From contig JACCGJ010019445.1 in assembly GCA_013407085.1 (NCBI GenBank), forward strand, positions 27,063 through 91,062: 64,000 nt of DNA. Direction: 5' to 3'. The position numbers and the translations under genes are program-made. Below the pieces are notes generated by a model, which was not told where the DNA came from, ran no database searches, and saw nothing but the letters and a program-made list of their open reading frames with translations. This document shows, piece by piece, positions 58,021-64,000 of the stretch (positions within the stretch are counted from its first letter, which is position 1; the number at the start of each line of letters is the position of its first letter). Source of the stretch: Atriophallophorus winterbourni (taxonomy: Eukaryota; Platyhelminthes; Trematoda; Plagiorchiida; Microphallidae).

Positions 58021-59560
58021 TTCAGGGTTTTGTTTGACGTATGCATCAAAATTTCGATTTGAAAACATCAATTGTCGTTGCATTCACAACATCTTGCGGT
58101 AGCGCATTCCATAGCACCACTACGTTTTTGATGTATTGATTGCTTCCGTTTCGGTGGAACGCTGCCGTCTACCGCCCCCAGCCGCGAATGTGTCTCACTC
58201 ATGGTACTTGGTCTCGGTGGACAAAGTCTAATGTCTTTCGGTAAAGCACGTTTTGCTATTTTCCATTCGGACTTGACAAATTCAGCCATGTCGCTAGTTA
58301 AAAAGGTAATCCTGAGAGGTTTAAGTCCGTCTCCTTTATAGTTTATTGAAAAAGGCACCCGGCAAGTGTCAGTGATCACAACGTTAGAAATATTAAGCAA
58401 AGACGCAATGTAACGCCACTGCTTGAAGTCATGATCTGCTGTTTCATGTCCCGATGCTTCAATGGTATTTTCTGGTACCCCAAGTAGAACCATACTCCGC
58501 GATACCGTTTTTTCCTTAGTGTTTGAGGCACCCTTCCGTTCCCACCATGGCACATCAGGATATATCCGGCAATTTGAATTCGGATCCGTCTTTAGTCGGT
58601 ACTAATTTAGCAGTATGTTATCTATATCAGCCTCGCACTTCAGTGTAACTCTTAGTAACCGAGGTTGATCACTATGAGGTGAGGTGGAATGGCGAGTTAG
58701 ACGAATCAATTTGTCAGAAGTAACATGCTCAATTTGCAATTGTTGACAAATTTGAGACCATATATCGAGGTCGTGTTTGTGTTTTCTATCTAACAAGCTC
58801 TCGCCGGACACTTTACCATCCGTACATATTACGCTTAACGAATGAGAATGCTTGTCGCATGTCCGGTCATTCTTCATAGAATGTGAGGCATTTTGATTTA
58901 GGTTTAGTGTGCCAGGCTCAGATTGTGCAGCGGAGGTCGACCGCAAAAGCATTTCTCTGTATGATTTTGTGACCACGGGGGGCGTTTCAGTTGGTGCCGA
59001 ATCGGTGCAGATAACATTAAGCGAAGTATTTTTCGTGGCAGCTTTGGCCAATGGAGCGTTCGACGTAGACGGTTTTTGCTTCAAGGCCTTTTTAAGTATC
59101 ACTTCAGTGTCGCGTAATTTAACCTTTTTAGAAGCAGACTGCGGTGGTGAGGTCGAGCGTAATCGAGTAATCAATTCAAAAGATTTAGATGCGATTATTC
59201 GTTGTAGGGTAATCTTCAATCTATCTAGTTCCTTTTCCATTATCGACAATCTGTTCTCAATTGTGTTAGCCTCGTTTCCAGCGGAAGATTTTGTACGCTT
59301 GCGATTACCATTCACGATTGAATCCCTACAGGCGTTACAGAAATAGCAAACGGACGGGAGATTTTCATCATTCACGATGCGCACACATTCATCAGTTAAA
59401 GTCTTATCATAGGCCACGTGCACATGTAAGTTACAAAATGTACATTTTACCAAAGCACTATCACCGCTTACCGGGTCCAGGCACTTGGCGCAGAGGTCAA
59501 GGTGGCTTGTTTTCGCTGTCAGGGGAACAACACTCATATGCACAGTATACCACTATACGT
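58020..59560 (-). mobile_element. CR1-type LINE, ORF1 joined directly to the ORF2 C-terminus (copy k)
   Basis: ORF 58602-59543 (313 codons, best-preserved ORF1 of the window) opens with a PHD-like zinc finger: CAKCLDPVSGDSALVKCTFC, a VHVAYDKTLTDECVRIVNDE stretch and SVCYFCNAC, then an acidic/coiled segment (IENRLSIMEKELDRLKITLQ) and a C-terminal block DKLIRLTRHSTSPHSDQPRL. After a stop or frame change, 58068-58553 continues with MVLLGVPENTIEASGHETAD, QWRYIASLLNISNVVITDTC and KPLRITFLTSDMAEFVKSEW. Just after that, in another frame (58130-58070), it turns into VVVLWNALPQDVVNATTIDV, the C-terminus of a LINE ORF2. Endonuclease and RT are missing altogether. In CR1 elements ORF1 encodes an RNA-binding partner protein. 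Confidence 0.83.
58602..59543 (-). CDS. CR1-type ORF1 protein, 313 codons, intact reading frame
   Basis: Start ATG at 59543 (MHMSVVPLTAKTSHL), Cys/His pattern CxxC-CxxC-H-CxxC across residues about 18-72 as in PHD/RING-like ORF1 fingers, then a Leu-rich helix (residues about 95-115) and a Ser/Thr-rich linker with two related CTDSAPTE/CTDGKVSG phrases. The C-terminal TSDKLIRLTRH...LLRVTLK block is shared with copy g. Transposon protein, not a host gene; expression uncertain because the remainder of the element is deleted. The plus-strand 145-codon ORF at 58909-59346 is a shadow. Confidence 0.78.
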   Translation of the reverse strand: MHMSVVPLTAKTSHLDLCAKCLDPVSGDSALVKCTFCNLHVHVAYDKTLTDECVRIVNDENLPSVCYFCNACRDSIVNGNRKRTKSSAGNEANTIENRLSIMEKELDRLKITLQRIIASKSFELITRLRSTSPPQSASKKVKLRDTEVILKKALKQKPSTSNAPLAKAATKNTSLNVICTDSAPTETPPVVTKSYREMLLRSTSAAQSEPGTLNLNQNASHSMKNDRTCDKHSHSLSVICTDGKVSGESLLDRKHKHDLDIWSQICQQLQIEHVTSDKLIRLTRHSTSPHSDQPRLLRVTLKCEADIDNILLN

Positions 59561-60079
59561 TTCCAACATTGTTGAACTGATCAGTGTATTACTCCAAAAG
59601 TTCTCGTCTGACTGTGAGCGAAAGGCTTGAGGTGAACAGATACTGCTTTATGATTTTTATAAGTTCCTTTACTAAATCTGAAATACTTCTGATTTAATTC
59701 AGTGAATTGTTTTCTGTTTTGAAGCAGTCACATTTGGAGTGGTTGTAAAAATTACATACTTTTGTATCGCTTGTCAGCCCAAGGTTAGTTTCCGCTCAAT
59801 TGCACAAGCAATTAGAGAAATACGTTGAGTCATCACGAAATATCAAAAGTCGAAAAACGCCATCATTTAACACTAAATTAAAACTACACTGAGCATGATT
59901 TCATTATCCCACATTGAAATATTCTAACTGCATCGTCAATGATGTACACTTTTGCAGGGTTTTGCCTCCAGTAGACTTGCAGTCAGTAGGCTATTAAGAG
60001 AATAACACCGAGCATTAAAAAGTCTACAAGAGGTGCACACTTATCCCTGTTATACAGTGACCTCAAATTATGGGACTTT

Positions 60080-60195
60080 TTTTTACCATTTTTTCACTGT
60101 CTCAAGACGCACTAAACCTAATATTTGCTGTCTCCAGGTCAACGACTCAAACAAAATCAAACTGGTTGTGGAATATAAATTCCACCACATTAGTA
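60080..60195 (+). repeat. F1 repeat, worn copy
   Basis: TTTTTTACCATTTTTTCACT, GTCTCAAGACGCACTAAACC, TTTGCTGTCTCCAGGTCAAC, AACTGGTTGTGGAATATAAA keep F1 order. 59560-60080 has no recognisable feature. Confidence 0.5.
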
Positions 60196-60394
60196 TAATT
60201 TATTTCAAATTTATGCACTCACAAAGAAAATAGTTATGCAATATAACAATCACAAGCATTCTACATTAAACAATATTACTCAAATATATAAGTGTTCCTT
60301 GTACAAAGCCTTTCGGCTGTTATACGTACTTGTGTATACCACATTGACCCAGTGATTTAAAGCAATGCGAGTATATCTTAGAGAAGATCGAGCA

Positions 60395-60440
60395 AAAATG
60401 CTTTTTAGACCATTAAAACTTTGAATCAGTTTGAATCGTC
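60395..60440 (+). mobile_element. CR1 3' tail scrap
   Basis: GCTTTTTAGACCATTAAAAC then TTTGAATCAGTTTGAATCG matches the last bases of copies i and d (GCTTTTTAGACCATTCAAAA then TTGAATTAC repeats). No coding part identified with confidence upstream. Confidence 0.45.
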
Positions 60441-60701
60441 GTGGGCTGAATAATGTAGGCATTATCAGGATCCAAAGCATTATACTGTAAGCCAGACACC
60501 AAAATATAAGATCCAGTGGGTGCACATGTTCTTGTGATCAGAATTGATAAGGGGCATCCATTCCAAACTGACCCTACATCGAAATTATGTAAGTCGGCTC
60601 GTAGTGAAACTAACCAAATGTGAAACTTATTTACGAACTTAACGTAGATTCGTTATTACGGCTACCAAAATTGTTTAAAAACAATCTACTTGTTTTAATA
60701 A

Positions 60702-61130
60702 TACACACCGCAACCGTTTCCACGTTGTCTGCACTCATCAGATAAGCGGAGTAGGATCAGGATCCGCATGTCTTGAAAGAGTGGACAAATGTCAAGCATA
60801 GTATGAACTATTAAATTCGTTTTCGGATAATTTTCCCACGAAGCAAACTATTCAATTGCTTGTGCTCACACAAGTAAATGTGGTAAAACTCAAGAGCCTG
60901 AACAAAATCTCTCATTTTGAAATACATGCAGATCTCCCCACCTGATGAGTATAAACAGCACGAAACATTTCCTGGTGTGTGTGTGATGGAAATGCATGAA
61001 ATGAGGTTATTGTTCTGGCAAATTGGTTAACCCCGTATACATATAACGGGCAAATTTGTTTGAACAGGTTAGTTGTGCCAACCTTATCCAACTGTAACTA
61101 ACATGTTCATACCTTTATGCAATTGTTTAT
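60702..61130 (+). repeat. F2 fragments, scattered inverted pair
   Basis: Minus-sense outer arm 60702-60790 (ACACACCGCAACCGTTTCCA, CTGCACTCATCAGATAAGCG, GGATCAGGATCCGCATG), plus-sense outer arm 60920-61006 (CACCTGATGAGTATAAACAG, GGTGTGTGTGTGATGGAAAT), and the inner piece CCAACCTTATCCAACTGTAA at 61079. Order differs from the intact copy, so the element is rearranged. Confidence 0.6.
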
Positions 61131-62096
61131 TATGGACTGACTGAGTGATGTTTAATTTCTAAAGGGATTGAATACAGAAGGCAGTTTTAATTTTATTTGT
61201 TTGATTAATGTTTGGTAAAATACGTATCCCATCGAAGTAACCTCATTTTCGGATAAACTCGCATACACTAGAGGCTTTCAAAATTCACTTTAATTTAACG
61301 GGAAGCAATGCGCATAGTACTGTCAGTGTCAACTTCATGAAACTAAAGTTCTGCACACCGAAAACCTTATTATTTATCAGTTGTTTCTCGACTGGCACGA
61401 TTGAAGATAACTGAAAACCGTTGATATCGCCCCGAAAATACGTCATAGAACTTTCAGACCAAAACAGAAATTTCACGGGTGTTAAAATATAACAGTGCCT
61501 ATGTATTGATCTCATGCATAAGTTGTCTTATGACATTGAGGAAAGCCGAATTGCTTACCGGATGCTTCGATAAGGGAACAACTCTTTGTGTATTTACTTC
61601 ACAGCGTTTTTCATGTCGTCGATAATAGGTCGTTAGCTGTAAAGTTATGCATCGTTGGTTACGCAAATGTGTAACAACGACACTCATTGGTCGTGCAACA
61701 CTCATTGAAGTATTGAATTCACCAGCTATATTAAACAACAACATAAAACAGATATGTGAATAATTTAGAGTTCGATCTCAATGCATTTATGGAAAGGGAT
61801 TATGATTTTCCCTAATCAAATGTGAGAGAGTTACTTCAATTCGCAATACCTTCCCACACTTCGCTTTTCGCGTTTGTTCCTTATAGAACTGCTTGCCGTC
61901 ATACGTTGTGCAATCCTTTATTGAAACGATTTTCAGATGAAATCTGGATATATTTATGCTTTGTAATTGAACTGTACAACCCGTTTATATAAATTAAGTA
62001 AGAAGCTGCACATGATATTTATCCTAACGAATATTTTTCATCAAACCGAGAAAATACATTACATTATTTCGTACTTAAATAAACTGTCGATCTTTC

Positions 62097-62147
<51 letters not shown>

Positions 62148-64000
62148 TTAATATAAGCTTTTTATACCATAGATGCTTGAATCTCGAATAAGATTCTCCG
62201 CACCCGCTTTCAAATTAAAATCTCAAATACGCCGAGTTTTTAATCATTAGATGTACCGAACCATGATTTTAAATGCACTATAAGAAATTACAACCTGCTA
62301 AGAAGTGAACTGCTTGTAGAGAAATGTGCAAAATTTGTAGAACTTTTCTTTTACTATTGTACGTGACAACCGCTGTGACGCTTTGTGTAGTAATCACCAG
62401 CGACCAGTTAATAAATCTACATAAATTAGTAGGTGTCACCATTTACAATAAATGAATCACTATTCATCATCTACTCACTAATGTAAGTATGCTCTAAGCT
62501 TGAATCAGTTTCCTACTTAACCTTTTCTTGTATCTTAACAGATCATTTGAATTGATCTCCTGTAATTTTCACACACTTCTTCCAAAATGAATTTTTTTGA
62601 TTAACAAACGCTGCATAAAAATTAATTTTCGCATCAGTTCTTTCTCCGTCGATAGCATCCTGAAAACTATTTTGAGAACACCAGTTTTCTTATGTTTGGC
62701 TCACCATTAATATTATCATTGATTATTCACACCCATACCACAACAATCTAGACACAGCTTCATCTTCAAGTACTTGATATATACATAACACATTTCCATT
62801 TTGAAAGCCGTTACATCGAAAAACTTTCGCAACATTCGATTTAAGATATCTCAACCAAAAGAATGTTGCAACTAAACAATCGAGGGAGCCAATATTTCAT
62901 CGATATTTTGTGTTTTGTTTTTCGATCTGTAAAATGGTATACCATTTTTTCAAAAATCAAGTTTGAAATGAAATTTCGAATATTTTCAATTAACCTTTCA
63001 CATTCTTCTCCATGCATCTTCACCATTATTCTTATTTTTACTTATTCTATAATTGCTTTATATTTTAGGACGCAAGATTTTAGGCAGTGATTCGGGAACT
63101 GTAAGAAACGAAACGATACAGGATTTGAGCATTATTCAGCTGCAATAAGCAGTTAGGTAACTTGACTGGTTAAATGTGCTCTGCCATATGATCATATATG
63201 CTACATCATAGGAGCCAGGAAGCAAAAACTTAGTCAGGATTTACGCGCGACAACACATGACCATATTTTGACTCTTTCGCTGATAAAGGTGGCTTTTGGT
63301 ACCTAAAACGTGTGGCACAATGTACTTTCTAAAATGTATTGTTCAACACTGAAATTTGTGAATAGCTCAATCGTATTTTGTGGCAAAACATCGAGGTCAA
63401 CTCTAGAGATACATTGACTTAGAAACATTATGCGCACACAAAAGATATTACTTTTGCCTGAAAGGTAACAAATGATTGTTTTTGCATCAGCGGCACACAA
63501 TCAAACGTTCTACGATTCAGTAAAATATGTGCATTTCCCGATGCCAGCTGGCCAACGGATATTTTTCAAAAACAATGAGTGTTAAAAGATGAGGAAGGGC
63601 GTGAAGTACAATAGAATAAAAGGAGAAAACAATAGATGAAGAATATGACTAATCAAACGTTAAAGCACAAAGGTAAACAAGAGATATTTTCAAAAATTCA
63701 AATAAACATTTTTAAATGAAATCATTGTTGTTAAAAATTAGGTTGCCATAATGAATGAATTGGCCGCCTTTTTTTTAGGATAAACGCTCATCTGTAGAAT
63801 CCACATGAGCAAATTTGACAAATAGAAGCAAAAATGATTAATCACATAGTATAAACTTAAATGCACTATTGAAAACGAAATTGAAAATTGAAAATGAAAA
63901 AATTAATTGAACAACATATCTGTCACACATGAACAAATGGCAACAATTCGTGACAATTTAGGCAAAGAATAAGATATATTATGAACAATAAAAATTCGAT
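61131..64000. other. No gene recognised apart from a microsatellite
   Basis: AT-rich. ORFs such as 61285-61515 or 62841-63026 show no known motif and no conserved-looking composition. Confidence 0.3.
62102..62142. repeat. (AT)n microsatellite
   Basis: 41 bases of uninterrupted AT dinucleotides. Confidence 0.95.

Noticed and set aside
58909..59346. 145-codon plus-strand ORF
   Set aside because: Lies wholly opposite the CR1 ORF1 of copy k, which has a clear Cys/His finger.
1..64000. tRNA, rRNA or CRISPR-like arrays
   Set aside because: No B-box/A-box pairs in a foldable context, no rRNA landmarks, and the only regular repeats are microsatellites and the F1 dimers.

Overview
This is a eukaryotic, AT-rich, gene-poor stretch filled with non-LTR retrotransposon debris and short repeats. 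The element mix (many broken CR1-type copies, an almost intact RTE/SR2-like element, a LINE with a C-terminal CxxC...H finger) and the one clear host gene, a paired-like homeobox gene with small and large introns, fit a flatworm, most likely a trematode. That is an inference from style of content, not from a species-specific match. No bacterial features, rRNA, tRNA or CRISPR were seen.

Layout. 1-3.6 kb: repeats, the 3' end of a LINE, and one unexplained stop-free reading frame. 3.6-14.8 kb: a dense nest of CR1 fragments in both orientations plus one long, decayed, near full-length LINE ('LINE-A', minus strand, 9.47-13.33 kb). 15.3-25.1 kb: more LINE remains (a long CR1 copy at 16.5-19.2 kb, a CR1 ORF1 at 22.0-22.8 kb, a different LINE ending in a TTC tail at 25.08 kb) and short foldback repeats. 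25.1-29.6 kb: mostly single-copy-looking DNA with an unrecognised 142-codon ORF on the minus strand.

29.9-39.4 kb: the homeobox gene on the plus strand. Three exons are well supported (34928-35132, 35216-36339, 38045-38556) and a frame-compatible 5' exon is proposed at 30350-30464 behind a TATA box. The product would be about 651 residues with a Q50 paired-type homeodomain and an octapeptide/eh1-like motif near the N terminus. From about 29.6 to 42.1 kb I could recognise no retroelement, in contrast with both flanks, and the 4.5-kb first intron holds homeodomain-site-rich sequence, so this looks like a protected regulatory block.

42.1-64 kb: TE-rich again: two more LINE-A copies, a short RTE-derived element with a 14-bp target duplication, a 5'-truncated RTE element with a 704-codon ORF and a 9-bp target duplication, an internally deleted CR1, and several copies of a foldback repeat superfamily.

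The most novel signal is that foldback superfamily (two related subfamilies, F1 and F2, sharing a GAAACCGGT core). It occurs at about a dozen places as long inverted pairs or as tandem dimers of about 240 bp. I do not recognise it as a described element.
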